A stretch of DNA of 64,000 bases, taken from the NCBI RefSeq assembly GCF_035594125.1, contig NC_087158.1, positions 7,118,501-7,182,500 on the forward strand. Direction: 5' to 3'. Both the position numbers and the translations under genes were made by a program. Below are positions 39,229 through 50,285 of this stretch, in pieces. This DNA comes from Scylla paramamosain. Its lineage: Eukaryota > Arthropoda > Malacostraca > Decapoda > Portunidae. Numbering within the stretch: the stretch's first letter is position 1; every line of letters starts with the position of its first letter. The notes under the pieces were generated by a model. That model saw only the letters and a list, made by a program, of their open reading frames with translations. It searched no databases and had not been told where the DNA came from.

Positions 39229-39640
39229 AGTCCATGTAATGAAAAGGAACTAATCATGATTAAACAAAGAACTCTATGTTCTCCTTTATGAAAGAGAGAA
39301 ATTCATATATTATAAATATGGGAGGTATGTATATTACAGTCCCTGTATTGAAGGGGAACTCATCATGATTGAATGGATAACTATGTTCTCTTTTATGAAA
39401 GAGTGAGAAATTCATATATTATAAATATGGGAGGTATATATATTACAGTCCCTGTACTGAAGGGGAACTCTTCATGATTGAATGGATAACTATGTTCTCT
39501 TTTATGAAAGAGTGAGAAATTCATATATTATAAATATGGGAGGTATATTTATATTACACTCCCTGTATTGAAGGGGAACTCATGATTGAATGGATAACTA
39601 TGTTCTCTTTTATGAAAGAGTGAGAAATTAATTATGAGCG
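39229..39640. repeat. 110-bp tandem repeat, about 3.7 copies
   Basis: Units start at 39,229, 39,337, 39,446 and 39,557 (period 108-111 bp), each beginning like CAGTCCCTGTATTGAAGGGG and containing TTCTCTTTTATGAAAGAGTG. The first copy is the most diverged and the last is cut short. It is unrelated to the AT-rich satellite. The hairpin-like TCTCTTTTATGAAAGAG recurs in every unit. No coding content. Confidence 0.93.
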
Positions 39641-40305
39641 AAACAAAGTTTACTATGGAGGTTGTTGTTTCGTTTTGAGGGGCCTGGCTCGGTCTGACCA
39701 TAACCCTATTCAATCGCTAATATCTCCAGAACTACGTGGCTGATCGTAACAAAATTAGCATCATATAATAGCACACCTCTATCAATTTTTTATGATATAG
39801 CTTTCATCTCTTCTATTGGGTGAAGTTAACTTACTAAAAGTAGAAGGGTGTCAGAAATGGGATTTCTCAAAAACTACTCAACCAGTTTTAATGAAACTTA
39901 AGAGGTGTCATGTTATAATTTTAATAAAATTCCTTACGTCAACTTTGAAGTAGCACTGTACATGCACAAAGTCAAAATTACAACTTTTTAAGTAATTAAC
40001 TGATCAAGCTCAAATTTTTGTTGGTAATAAGAGTAATACAAGTTATGATGAAAAATCATGTGAAATTTGCAACACTACTGTGCATATGCAAAATACAATA
40101 CAAAACTTTTTGTAAAGTGACCATCAGTTTTCTGCAATTTTCATCAATTTTCTTTTATCTCAATGAGAGCGGATAGATACCACTGAACACAAAATGAAAT
40201 TTCCTACCAAGTGGTATATAGCACAACCACTGGGCTCTTGTAGAGTTTTGAGCTAGAGTGATTTGAATATTAGGCAAGTGCATGATGTGTGGGGTGCCTG
40301 AAGTT
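39641..40305. other. Unassigned stretch, decayed repeat suspected
   Basis: No gene. Phrases such as TCTCAAAAACTACTCAACCA and TATCTCCAGAACTACGTGG recur with variation at about 39,720 and 39,870, suggesting an old coding-derived or satellite-like repeat. I cannot classify it. Confidence 0.35.
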
Positions 40306-40306
40306 G

Positions 40307-40379
<73 letters not shown>
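40306..40379. repeat. (CT)n microsatellite, about 74 bp
   Basis: Pure CT repeat. The Arg-Glu repeat frame on the opposite strand is an artefact of it. Confidence 0.98.
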
Positions 40380-40382
<3 letters not shown>

Positions 40383-40821
40383 TGAAATACCCCTTCCACT
40401 GATGCATTACTGACATCTTTGCTCGTTAATCGCCTTCCAAGGCATTTTACTGGTATATTATAACTTTTCTTCATTAAATTGTGTAACATTTGCTGTCTTA
40501 GATATAATTTTCTATCTGTACAACATCACCTCTCCTCTAGTAAACCTCATCTTTATTTATGATATGCATGTACAGTATTATGAATAAAATAATAAAAAAT
40601 AATTAGGTAAAAACCAACTTAAAATTTTCTTGATGTGTCCTGTTGGTGATGCTCATCAAGGCTAGTGTCTTCTGGTATCAACCCTATGTCTCTTGAGACC
40701 CCCCCTCAACTTTTTCTTCATTAATTTCTGCAACATTCACAGTCTTAAATCTAGTTTTCAATTTCTAGAACACAATCTCTCCTCTACTAAACCTCATCTT
40801 CTTTTCCTCACTGAAACATAG

Positions 40822-41448
40822 GTGTCTGAGGCAACTTACAATAGCCCCTTTTCTGTTCCCTCCTACTTTCTTTATTCTCATTTTCAATCCAAAGCTGAAT
40901 GTTGCGTTTATGTGTGCAATGACTTAACCTGCTGTTGTGCCCACACTCTTGAATATTCCGAGTTTTTCACCATCTGGCTACTATTACAGAGTCACTCTCA
41001 AACTAAATTTATCTGTGCTGTATACCTCTCACCTAACTCCTCAGACTATAAGAAATTCTTTGACTACTTAACCTCCAAAGTGGAGCACATTCTGACTCAC
41101 TTCCCTTTTGCAGAGACCTCCATTCTTGGAGACTTCAATGTTCACCACCAGCTTTGGGTTTCCTCTCCCTTCACTGACCATCATGGTGAACTAGCCTTCA
41201 ACTTTGCTATCCTCCAATTGGTGCAACACCCTGCTCATATCCTTGACCGTTTTGGAGATACACCCAACATTCTTGACCTTTTCCTAACCTCTAATCCTTC
41301 TGCTTATGCTGTTACCCTATCTTCTCCATTGGGCTCCTCCAATCACAATCTCATATCTGTATCTTGTCCTATTGCTCCAATCCATCCTCAGGATCTCCTA
41401 AGGAGAGGTGCCTCTGGTGTTTTGCCTCTGCTAGTTGGGGGGAACTGA
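40822..41448 (+). pseudogene. LINE family B endonuclease domain
   Basis: 208 codons of an exonuclease-endonuclease-phosphatase domain, the enzyme that nicks target DNA to prime reverse transcription. Visible motifs are [13 protein letters not shown] at about residues 63-75, [10 protein letters not shown] at 100-109 (GDFN catalytic loop) and [10 protein letters not shown] at 171-180. The last motif should read SDH, and the catalytic Asp is Asn at about residue 174, so the nuclease is predicted dead. The first motif (an N-x-R/Q near the N terminus) is missing because the frame opens late; sequence before 40,822 continues the domain in the same frame past a stop. The frame ends just after the domain. 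Confidence 0.85.
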
Positions 41449-41573
41449 GGAGGTATTTTGCTGAATTTCCTTGGAATGACTACTGCTTCTGTGCCAGAGA
41501 CTGTGTGCCGAGCCCATAACGGAGGTGATAGTGTCTGGCATCGGGCCCTACATTCCTCACTCTTTTTCTCGAC

Positions 41574-41825
41574 CTAAACCTTCCAAACCTTGGTTTAACA
41601 CAGCCTGTTCTCCTGCTATTCATGATAGAGAGGTAGCTCACAAAAGGTACTTGAGCCTTCCATTACCAGAATCTCTTGCACTTTATATTTCTGCCCATAC
41701 CTAAACTTTCCAAACCTTGGTTTAACACAGCATGTTCTCCTGCTATTCATGATAGAGAGGTAGCTCACAAAAGGTACCTGAGCCTTCCATTACTAGAATC
41801 TCTTGCACTTTATATTTCTGCCCGG
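41574..41825 (+). repeat. 127-bp tandem duplication within LINE B copy 1
   Basis: The block starting CTAAACCTTCCAAACCTTGG at 41,574 recurs at 41,701 with few differences. It encodes the linker region around PSKPWFNTACSPAIHDREVA. Since 127 is not a multiple of three, the duplication itself breaks the reading frame. Confidence 0.93.
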
Positions 41826-42542
41826 AACCATGCTAAGTCTGTTCTCCGACTAGCCAAAACTCCTTCATTAATAGAGTGTCAAAATCTTTCAAGATCTACC
41901 TCCCCTCGTGATCTCTGGCACCTAGCCAAAAACACCTCCAATAACTTTGCTTCTTCTTTCCCTCCTTTATTTCAACCAGATGGTACCACTGTTATCATAT
42001 CTATCTCTAAAGCTGAACTCTTTGCTCAAACCTTTGCTAAAAACTCTACCTTGGACAATTCAGGGCTTGTTCCTCCCTCTCCTCCATCCTCCATGCTACC
42101 TATTAAAATTCTTCACAATGATGTTTTCCATGCCCTTGCTGGCCTAAACCCTCGGAAGGCTTATGGACCTGATGGGATCCCTCCTATTGTTCTGCAAAAC
42201 TGCTCCTCTGTGCTTGCACCTTGCCTAGTCAAACTCTTTCATCTTTGTCTATCAACATCTATCTTTTCTTCTTGCTGGAATCTTGCCTACATTCAGCCTA
42301 TTCCTAAAAAGGGTGACCGTTCTAATCCCTCAAATAACCATCCTGTTGCTGTAATTTCCTGCTTATCTGAAGTTTTTAATGCATCAACAGGAAGATTCTT
42401 AAACATCTATCACTTCACAACCTTCTATCTGATCAACAGTATGGGTTCCGTCAATGCCACTCTACTGGTGATCCGGCTTTCCTTACTGAGTCTTGATTAT
42501 CCTCTTTTAGAGATTTTGGTGAATCTTTTGCTGATGCCTTAG
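41676..42542 (+). pseudogene. LINE family B linker and N-terminal reverse transcriptase
   Basis: 288 codons starting inside the tandem duplication. The linker has PWFNTACSPAIHDREVAHKR; RT motif region 1 has GLNPRKAYGPDGIPPIVLQN at about residues 155-175 and AYIQPIPKKGDRSNPSN at about 204-220. From LSEVFNASTGRF onward the frame no longer follows the family (the expected text continues as KVFE...LLSDxQYGF in another frame). It stops just before the DISKAFDRV motif, which lies in the next frame at about 42,540. Confidence 0.84.
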
Positions 42543-42557
42543 ACATATCAAAAGCTT

Positions 42558-42863
42558 TTGATAGAGTGGCACAAAGCTTTGATTTCCAAATTACCCTCCT
42601 ACAGCCTCTATCCTTCTCTTGGTAACTTGATCTCGAGTTTCTTTTCTGACCATTCTATTGGTACTGTGGTAGATGGTCCCTGTTCTTCTCCTAAATCTAT
42701 TGACAATGGTGTTCCTCAGGGTTTTGTCCTGTCACCCACTCTCTTCCTATTATTCATCAATGACCTTCTAAACCAAACTTTTGTCCTATCCATTCCTATG
42801 CTGATGATACCACCCTGCACTTTTCTGCGTCTTTTTGTAGATGTCCAATCCTTCAGGAAGTAA
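42558..42863 (+). pseudogene. LINE family B reverse transcriptase palm
   Basis: 101 codons with WHKALISKLPSYSLYPSLGN, then NGVPQGFVLSPTLFLLFIND. A 2-bp deletion relative to copy 2 (AGAGTGGCACAAAG against AGAGTGTGGCACAAAG) separates it from the DISKAFDRV motif. A further frameshift puts the catalytic SYADDT (about 42,795-42,812) into a different frame, where it is intact as sequence. Inactive. Confidence 0.84.
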
Positions 42864-43409
42864 ACAGTTCACACAAGGAAGCCACAGAATTCCTGACTTC
42901 TGATCTCTCCAAAATTTCTGACTGGGGGAGAGTGAACTTAGTATTGTTCAGTGTCCCAAGAATTCAATTCCTCCGTCTATCAACTCGACACAACCTTCCA
43001 GACAACTATCCCCTCTTCTTCAGTGACACTCAACCGTCCCCCTTCTCTACACTGAACATCCTCAGTCTGTCCTCTGTCCTTTAATCATAATCTAAACTGG
43101 AAACTTCACATCTCATCTCTAGCTAAAACAGTTTCTGTGAAGTTAGGCATCAGTCTTCTTCACCAGTTTTTCTCACCCCCACCCCTCCTTATCTGTCCAT
43201 GTATGTAGTATGCTATCTTTTAGATAGGGTGTAATCAAAAGTTTTCCATCTCATCAACTCCTTTCCTCTAACTGACCGTCTTCAGCCTCATTCTCATTGC
43301 TGCAATGTTGCATCTCTTGCTATCTTCTACTGCTATTTTCATGCCAACTGCTCTTCTTATCTTGTGAAGTGCATGCCTCCCCTCCTCCCTTGGTTTTGCT
43401 GCATAAGAC

Positions 43410-43595
43410 TTGCTTTTTTCTCTCATCCCTATTCTGTCCATTTCCCTAATGCAAGTTAACCAGTATTCTCAATCATTCATCCCTTTCTCTAGTAAACCTT
43501 GGAACTCCCTGCCTGCCTCTGTATTTCCACCTTCCTGTGACTTGAACTCTTTCAAGAGTGAGGTTTCAAGACACTTAACTTGTATTTTTGACTAA
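43410..43595 (+). pseudogene. LINE family B C-terminal tail
   Basis: 61 codons ending in the family's normal terminus: QYSQSFIPFSSKPWNSLPAS, FPPSCDLNSFKSEVSRHL and a stop. This marks the 3' end of the open frame. The same tail is at 48,170-48,306 in copy 2. Confidence 0.8.
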
Positions 43596-43710
43596 CATTT
43601 TTGACTGTTTGGGGACTGGCACCTCAGTGGCTGTTTTTTTTTTTTTTTTTTTTTGCTGGAATTTTTGTTTCCCTTGGCCTGTGCCACTCCTACATGAAGG
43701 GGAAGAAAAG

Positions 43711-43840
43711 AAAAAAAAGGGAGGTAGATGTGATCAGGGACTGAACCAGGAATGAACATACCAGAATACCAAGCCTTAACTAACTGGACCATGAGGTACC
43801 TCACAGCTAATCTAGCTTTGGCTCATATTTGTGTCCTATC
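43711..43840 (-). repeat. tRNA-derived SINE-like fragment 1
   Basis: On the minus strand a box A-like TGGTCCAGTTAGTTAAGGC (about 43,772-43,790) is followed about 30 bp later by a box B-like GGTTCAGTCCC (43,737-43,747) and then GATCACATCTACCTCCC. The spacing and both boxes fit an RNA polymerase III promoter of a tRNA-derived SINE. It directly follows the 3' end of LINE B copy 1. It resembles the second fragment at 44,212-44,336, including 5' flank AGCTAAACTAGATGTGA-type sequence. Confidence 0.55.
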
Positions 43841-44211
43841 ACTGCATTACATGGCTCTTCCTTCTAGGTTAATTTCTGATGTTTCATTAATTTAATGTGC
43901 TACAATAAGTATCCAAACAATCCAAAGTGTGTGTCTGGGAAGTGTGGTTCTGGTCTTGCAAGGTTTACCAGAGTATTCACTAGGAAGCCCCTGCTCCATT
44001 CATGTTTTCTCCCTTTTTTGGGTGGGACACTCATTTCCTGTTTGACTCAACAAAACAATGCCATCATAAGTTCGTACTAGGCTTTATTCTTTCCCCTATA
44101 TGAAATCTTTTAAGACTATCCCACCACCATGTTGCCAATGTCATAGTTAAACAAAGAAATACATTTCCTATTACAAAATTAAAAATTATGAAAAAAAAAA
44201 AATTTATAAAC
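43841..44211. other. Unassigned stretch
   Basis: No gene recognised. It separates the two SINE-like fragments. An A-run near 44,191-44,202 adjoins the second one and could be its tail. Confidence 0.4.
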
Positions 44212-44336
44212 ATGGGAAGTGGATGTGACCAGGGATTGAAACCAGATCTGACAAGCTTAAAGGACAAGCCTTTAGCTGACATAATCATAAAGTACATCAC
44301 ATCTAGTTTAGCTTTAGCTCATGTTTTCACATCCTA
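44212..44336 (-). repeat. tRNA-derived SINE-like fragment 2
   Basis: Minus strand: box A-like ATTATGTCAGCTAAAGGC (about 44,269-44,287), box B-like GGTTTCAATCCCTGGTCAC (44,225-44,243), then ATCCACTTCCC and an A/T-rich tail. It aligns along its length with fragment 1, so two insertions (or a duplication) of one SINE family lie 0.5 kb apart in the same orientation. It is not a functional tRNA, because no acceptor stem pairs. Confidence 0.55.
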
Positions 44337-45360
44337 GCTGAGGTCTAAAAATGTGTACTAAGCATTTATGTTCCTTTTTACATAAGCTACTGTTGTTATT
44401 TGTCGACAGTATATAATTTATTTAGAGCTGCCTGTTATTTATTTTTCCAGTTTTTAGAGTAACATCTCTCAGGTATCAATAATTTTAACCCCCTGAGCAA
44501 CAAGCAACACAGTGGTGTGCATCTCAGGGCTCTGATGGGTAATGAATGTATGTGCCTCATGATTTTCAATCCTTAAATTAAAATGAAAGTGGGAGAGAGA
44601 TATTTTGAACATAACTTAGCAACATTTACAAAGCTGCTCCCTACCACTTTTAGTGACTTGCCATCTGGTATTCTATACAAGGCAAGTATCATGGAAGGAG
44701 GTGATCTGCCCTCATCCTAATGAATGGCTAAGTGCAAATGCAAGCTAACCTCATCCACTCCCATTAAGTGCTGTTAGACAAGGAGTCACAGTGGAAGAAC
44801 ATTCCTTTTGATATGTGGGGAAAGCAGTGAGGGCAGGTGGGGCAAGTGAGCTGTAGCCAGTACTATATCCAGCATAATGAACACACCTTTACTTCCTGTT
44901 GAACTAAAATAATGAGTCAGACAAAAGTACCACTAGAATGGAGAAGGATAGGTGCTTCTTATGCTGTAAGTTTCATTATTCTAGAATCTGTACTAAATGA
45001 GATATAACTAGGAATAAGAGTTATTTTTCTCTAAAAACTCATTACAAGAAGAGGTTTCTGCACAAAACACCCGTTGCTTAGGGGCTAGCAGAAGTTTCTG
45101 CATACTGGTAGTCTAGCTGAGTAGGTAATGCTTTTTGAAAGGTGATTACAAAATAATTTTATTACTGTAATATTTAGAGGCACTAGATCATTGATTATGG
45201 GGTATTATGAGTGAAAGAATTCACTGAAGAGTGTCTCTGGTATAATTGGCACCCAATCACTAATTGGACATTATGAAGGAAGAGTAACAACTGTAATGTC
45301 AGTGTCATTATCAAATTCTGTCCCCCTCCCCACACACACATACACACACACACACAATGG
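44337..45360. other. Unassigned intron-like stretch
   Basis: No gene, terminal repeats or LINE protein similarity recognised. A short CA/TG-rich patch (about 45,333-45,356) lies at its right end, just before LINE family C sequence. Confidence 0.45.
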
Positions 45361-45665
45361 GCAGCAGAATTCTTATAAAAGAAGGAATAATAACAGACAA
45401 ACAATATGGCTCCAGGAAAAGAAAATCATGTGTAACAAATCTATTAAGCTTCAGCTCAAGAGTGATGACATCATGTAGGAAAGAGAAGCATTTGTGGACT
45501 GTATATAACTAGATCTGATAAAAAGCTTTCGACAAGGTTCCCCCATGAAAGACTTATGTGGAAACTTGAAAATATTAAGAGACTACATGGGACAAGTATA
45601 AAGTGGATAGAAAATTACTTCAAATGATGAGAAATGAGAACAGTAGCTAATGATGAAAAGTTGGT

Positions 45666-45854
45666 TTGGAAAACAGTAAAGAGTGGTGTGCCACAAGGGT
45701 CAGTACTATCACCAATATGGTATTGTTCATTGTTTATATAAATGATATTCTTGAAAAAATTGATAGCTACAACAGCCTATTTGCAGATAATGCTAAATTA
45801 CAGAAAGAAATAAAAAGTTGCAAAGACTGTGAATATCTACAAAATGACCAATAA
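45666..45854 (+). pseudogene. LINE family C reverse transcriptase palm remnant
   Basis: 62 codons with FIVYINDILEKIDSYNSLFA, then DNAKLQKEIKSCKDCEYLQN. The catalytic FADD reads FADN, so the second active-site Asp is lost. Upstream SGVPQGSVLSP is present about 45,690 in another frame. Inactive. Confidence 0.82.
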
Positions 45855-46235
45855 AATTTGTGAATGGAGCAAAAAATGGGAAGTTAAATTCGATGTAAGC
45901 AAATGTCATATGATGGAGATGTGCAGAAGTGAATAGAAGACCACATTGGACATACAAGGTAGAAAACGAATATATTAAAAGGATCCAGGAAGAAAAGGAT
46001 CTAGGAGTAGTAAAGCCAGATAACTTCCAACCAGAGAAGCATACAGGTAGAATATGGAGAACATTTACAGATTACTATGAAACATAGTACAGCTTCTTAC
46101 CTCATGAACAAAAGTAAGATGAGAAAAATAATCCCTATGATAATAAGACCTAGATTGGAATATGCAGCAGTTGTGTAGTCTCTATGTAAGAAGCATGTAA
46201 ACAAGTTAGGAAGAATACAAACAATAGCAACAAAA

Positions 46236-46568
46236 ATGGTGGCAGAATTTGAGGAATTAAGTTATGAAGAAAGATTAGAAAAAATAGATTTACCAATACT
46301 GGAACAAAGGAGAGAAAGAGATTTGATAACTATCTACAAGTTGGCAAACAAAATGAAGTTGGTAATGACAAAACCATTACTAAAAGAGACAAGCAGTCAT
46401 GACAGTAGAATGGGACACTCACATAAGCAGGGGAAAAGAAGATGTCTAAACAACACAAAGAATAGTTTTCCACAAAGACACACTGAAGTTTGGAATGGAC
46501 TAAAAGAAGATATGTATAGTTTTGGCAACAAGTGTACACAAACTAAAGGAAAAATTAGATATGTATAG
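46236..46568 (+). pseudogene. LINE family C C-terminal domain remnant
   Basis: 110 codons: ELSYEERLEKIDLPILEQRR, then ERDLITIYKLANKM, then FPQRHTEVWNGLKED. This matches the common C-terminal layout of CR1-like ORF2 proteins (YEERL...LEQRRERGDLI...WN.L), and it ends close to the element's 3' UTR. Confidence 0.8.
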
Positions 46569-47206
46569 GTATGGAGATGGGACCACATGAGTGTAGCTCG
46601 GGCCCTGTAAATTACACCTAGGTAAATACACAACACAGTGCACACCGTGCATGGCTACATGGATTTGTTTCTGACCATTATAGAGATGTTGTGTGATGTT
46701 TCAATAAGTGTGATGCCAAGAATGGAGTGTTATCTGAACTAAATGTATACTATCTATGGTAAGAAATAGTGGTACAGATATTATAATAACTTTCTAATTA
46801 ATTACTGATTTGAAAGGTATATAAAGACAGGTTGCCTGATGGGATCCCTCCTATTGTTCTCCAAAACTGTGCCTCCGTGCTTGCACCTTGCCTAGTCAAA
46901 CTCTTTCAACTCTGTCAACATCTACCTTTCCTTCGTGCTGGAAGTTTGCCTACATTCAGCCTGTTCCTAAAAAGGAAGACCATTCTAATCCCTCAAACTA
47001 CCGTCCTATTGCTTTAATTTCCTGCCTATCTAAAGTTTTTTAATCTATCCTCAAGAGGAAGATTCTTAAACACCTGTCACTTCACAACCTTCTATCTGAT
47101 TGCCGTATGGGTTCTGTCAAGGCCGCTCTACTGGTGATCTTCTGGGTTTCCTTACTGAGTCTCAATCATCTCTTTTAGAGATTTTGGTGAACCTTTTGCT
47201 GTTGCC

Positions 47207-47440
47207 TTGGATATATCAAAAGCTTTTGATAGAGTGTGGCACAAAGCTTTGATTTCCAAACTACCTTCCTATGGCTTGTGTCCTTCTCTCTGTAACTTCA
47301 TCTCAAGTTTCCTTTCTGACCATTCTGTTGCTGCTGTGTTAGATGGTCACTTTTTTTTCCTAAATCTATTAACAGTGGTGTTCCTCAGGATTCTGTCCTG
47401 GCACCCACTCTCTTCTTATTATTCATCAATGACCTTCTAA
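47207..47440 (+). pseudogene. LINE family B copy 2 reverse transcriptase palm
   Basis: 77 codons with DISKAFDRVWHKALISKLPS (motif A), GLCPSLCNFISSFLSDHSVA, then a frameshift where SPKSINSGVPQGSVL would be expected. The motif C region downstream (about 47,461-47,480) reads SYTDDT in another frame, with Ala replaced by Thr. Compared with copy 1 the DRVWH codons are intact here. Confidence 0.83.
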
Positions 47441-47562
47441 ACCAAACTTCTTGTCCTATCCACTCCTACACTGATGATACCATCCAGCACTTTTCCACAT
47501 CTTTTCATAGACGTCCAACCCTTCAAGAAGTAAACATTTCACGCAGGGAAGCCACAGAACAC

Positions 47563-48030
47563 TTGAGTTCTGATCTTTCTAAAATTTCTGATTGGGGCAG
47601 AGCAAACTTGGTATTGTTTATTGTCTCAAAACTCAATTCCTCCATCCATCAACTCGACACAACCTTCCAGACAACTATCCCCTCTTCTTCAGTGACACTC
47701 AACTGTCCCTCTTCTACACTGAACATCCTCGGTCTGTCCTTTACTTATAATCTGAACTGGAAACTTCACATCTCATCTCTAGCTAAAAACAGCTTCTATG
47801 AAGTTAGGCGTTCTGAGACATCTCTGCCAGTTTTTCTCACCCCTCCCACTGCTAACTCTATACAAGGGCCTTATCCGTGCATGTATGGAGTATGCTTCAC
47901 ACGTCTGGGAGGTTCTACTATTACTGCTCTTCTAGACAGGGTGGAATCAAAAGCTTTTCGTCTCATCAACTCCTCTCTTCCAGTTGACTGTCTTCAGCCT
48001 CCTTTCATCGCTGCAATATTGCATCTCTAG
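47563..48030 (+). pseudogene. LINE family B copy 2 post-RT region
   Basis: 155 codons: SDLSKISDWGRANLVLFIVS, LNILGLSFTYNLNWKLHISS, then GPYPCMYGVCFTRLGGSTITALLDRVESKAFRLINSS in which RVESKAFRLIN is the recognisable family motif. The usual YKGLIRPCMEYGSHVWGG part is partly out of frame. No catalytic residues occur here; it is the thumb and C-terminal region. Confidence 0.8.
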
Positions 48031-48420
48031 CTATCTTCTACTGCAGTTTTCAAGCTAGCTGCTCTTCTGATCTTGCTAACTGCATGCCTCTCCTCCTCCT
48101 GCAGCCTTGCTGCATAAGACTTTCTTCATTCTCTAACCCCTATTCTGTCCACCTCTCTAATGCAAGAGTTAACTGGTATTCTCAATGATTCATCCCTTTC
48201 TCTGGTAAATTCTGGAACTCCCTACCTGCTTCTGTATTTCCACCTTCTTATGACTTGAATTCCTTCAAGAGGGAGGTTTCAAGACACTTATCCTTTAATT
48301 TTTGACTACTGGTTTGGACCCTTTTCTGGAACTAGCATCACAGTGGGCTTTTTTTTTTATTGGATTTTTGTTGCCCTTGGCCAGTGTCCCTCCTATGTAA
48401 AAAAAAAAAAAAAGAAAAGA

Positions 48421-49608
48421 AAAAAGGGGGGGAAAGGGGAAAAAAAAAAAAATTAATTGCACTATCCTATGATCATATTGCATCAGATATTATATGAGGT
48501 TCCCAGAGCCAGAGTGATCTATGTGCCCTTGTGGTCAAAATTACTATTTTATTGCATTGTCTTCCCCAACCTTCCTAACGTGACGAGAGAGAGTGCAGAC
48601 ATCAGAATGGACCCCACATTAGGGTCAAAATCCATCCAAGTGAAATTATCCACAGAACCTTTTTGTCACGCTTGAGTGATAGCTATCAGTTGCTGGGGCC
48701 AGAGAGAATAACTCCCTCGCCACAGCAGCACGAGAAGAGTCAGCCAATGACAGCTCATGCAGTGATTCACGTGTCACACTGAGACACTTCCCCGCCACGA
48801 CACCCACACACTTCACACTCTCCCTCCCTCCAGCCTGCTTGCTATCCATAAATAACAAGCTGCTATCTTAATTTTACTTTTACACAACACATAAGCCTTT
48901 CATTATTATGACGGACAACAACATACCCCTGAGGAGCCAGAAGCCACATTCCCAGATGCTTCTAAGATTTATCTTAGTGGGCTATGAACATCTTAGTGCT
49001 GGTAATTTTTTAAAGCAAAATCATTCGCAACTAAGAACCATGGAACATTCATAGCTATGAATGGGTCAGGGTTTTCATAGCTCACTAAGACAACAGTTTC
49101 TCCTCAACAACAACAACAATGTGAACATATCCTTGTCTGAAAATAAAATCAGAAAAAAAAACCTGAAAGTAAGCATTAAGATGGGTTTTATTATCAATAT
49201 CAAGTAGTCTTCAAACACACTGAATAGTCTTTTGCTTTGAATAAATCATGTGTGTTTAACTGACTTGCTAGTTGAGTACTGAAATCACATATCTGGAAAT
49301 TACACTCATTAATAATCACAGCAGCAACACACATGATCCAGTGTGTGTAGCCAACACAAACTAAGGCTAATTATAGTTAACCCAATCATTCCAAACATGA
49401 CAATTGCAAATATAACTTTTTTTCATTATGTTCCTTAAAAAGAAAAAATAATTCTGTCAGGGCATTTTCTTTCACATTCACAAAAAAAAAAAATAAAAAT
49501 AAAAATAAAAAAATGTAAGTACAAAAGATGAGTGTTTCTTTTCTATGATCAATATCCCTGTGATAATAAGACAAGCAATTTTTTCCTAAATCTAGGTTCA
49601 AGATACAT
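48421..49608. other. Unassigned stretch with a GC-richer patch and a stem-loop
   Basis: No gene recognised. About 48,590-48,850 is clearly richer in G+C; its minus strand has a 70-codon open frame (ending VTKRFCG) of unknown nature that may be part of a repeat. At 48,971-49,091 TCTTAGTGGGCTATGAA pairs imperfectly with TTTTCATAGCTCACTAAGA around a perfect 16-bp palindrome ATTCATAGCTATGAAT (49,047-49,062). Confidence 0.4.
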
Positions 49609-50285
49609 ACTCATAAGAATATAAGAACATAAAAAATGGAAGCTGCAAGAAACCATCAGGCATACATGTGGCAGTTCCTGTATGAAATATACTTACCTAT
49701 TTCCACCTATCTCTCCCCATCCATAAATCTTTAATTTTCTCTTAAAGCTTCCTAATGACCCAGCACCAACAACCTGATTACTGAGTCCGTTCCATTCATC
49801 TACCACTTTATTTGAGAACTGATTCCTTCCTATCTCTTTTTTAAACTAAATTTTTCAAGCTTAAAACTGTTATTTGTTGATCTATCCTGGTTACTAATCC
49901 TAAGAATTTTGCTTATATCCCCTGTGTTGTAACCCTTATAGCATTTAAAGACTTCTATCAGGTCCCCTCTCAACCTACATCTCTCTTAATGTAAATTTAA
50001 CAGCTTCAATCTCTCTTTGTAAGGAATACTCCTCACTCCTTGTATCCTTTTAGCCATTCTCCTTTGTATTGATTCTAAAAGACCTATATACTTCCTGTAA
50101 TATGGGGGACCAGAACTGCACAGCATAATATAGATGAGGTTTGACCAGCACCAAATATAACTTTAATATTACTTCGAGACTTCTACTTTTAACACTCTTA
50201 AAAATAAATCCTAATATCCTATTTGCCCTGTTTCTGGCCTCTATGCATTGCTTTCTTATATGGAATTTAGAGCTAACTATAAATT

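Larger units (their letters stand above)
40472..43710 (+). mobile_element. Jockey-like LINE, long but inactive (family B, copy 1)
   Basis: A non-LTR retrotransposon with, in order, an apurinic-type endonuclease (from about 40,730), linker, reverse transcriptase (about 42,080-42,880) and a C-terminal tail ending near 43,592. The 3' UTR holds a long T-run (43,626-43,651) and then TTTTTGTTTCCCTTGGCC, shared with copy 2. About 90 bp of the endonuclease start is present twice (40,472-40,560 and 40,722-40,815), and a 127-bp tandem duplication lies at 41,574-41,825. Several frameshifts make it inactive. The protein closely resembles copy 2. Family assignment to the jockey/I group is from general protein style only. 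Confidence 0.88.
45361..46635 (+). mobile_element. 5'-truncated LINE, RT half only (family C)
   Basis: A non-LTR retrotransposon read on the + strand, starting within the reverse transcriptase (a frame reading TDKQYGSRKRKSCVTNLL near 45,390) and running to the usual C-terminal region. The 3' end shows CCTGTAAATTACACCTAGG followed by TAAATACA. It has many frameshifts. The A-rich coding strand and Lys-rich protein differ clearly from families A and B. A 5' half of what is probably the same family lies on the opposite strand at 54,609-56,250. Confidence 0.83.
46829..48420 (+). mobile_element. 5'-truncated LINE (family B, copy 2)
   Basis: Starts abruptly in RT region 1 (PDGIPPIVLQNCASVLAPCL) and runs to the same 3' UTR as copy 1: a T-run, then GGATTTTTGTTGCCCTTGGC and CCTATGTAAAAA, ending in an A-rich tail to about 48,450. 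The truncation at the PDGIPP codons is typical of incomplete target-primed reverse transcription. Internal frameshifts separate the RT pieces. No clear target-site duplication was identified. Confidence 0.88.

Noticed and set aside
48646..48858. A 70-codon minus-strand protein in the GC-richer patch
   Set aside because: No recognisable family, no splice or promoter context, no partner copy; left as an unassigned stretch.
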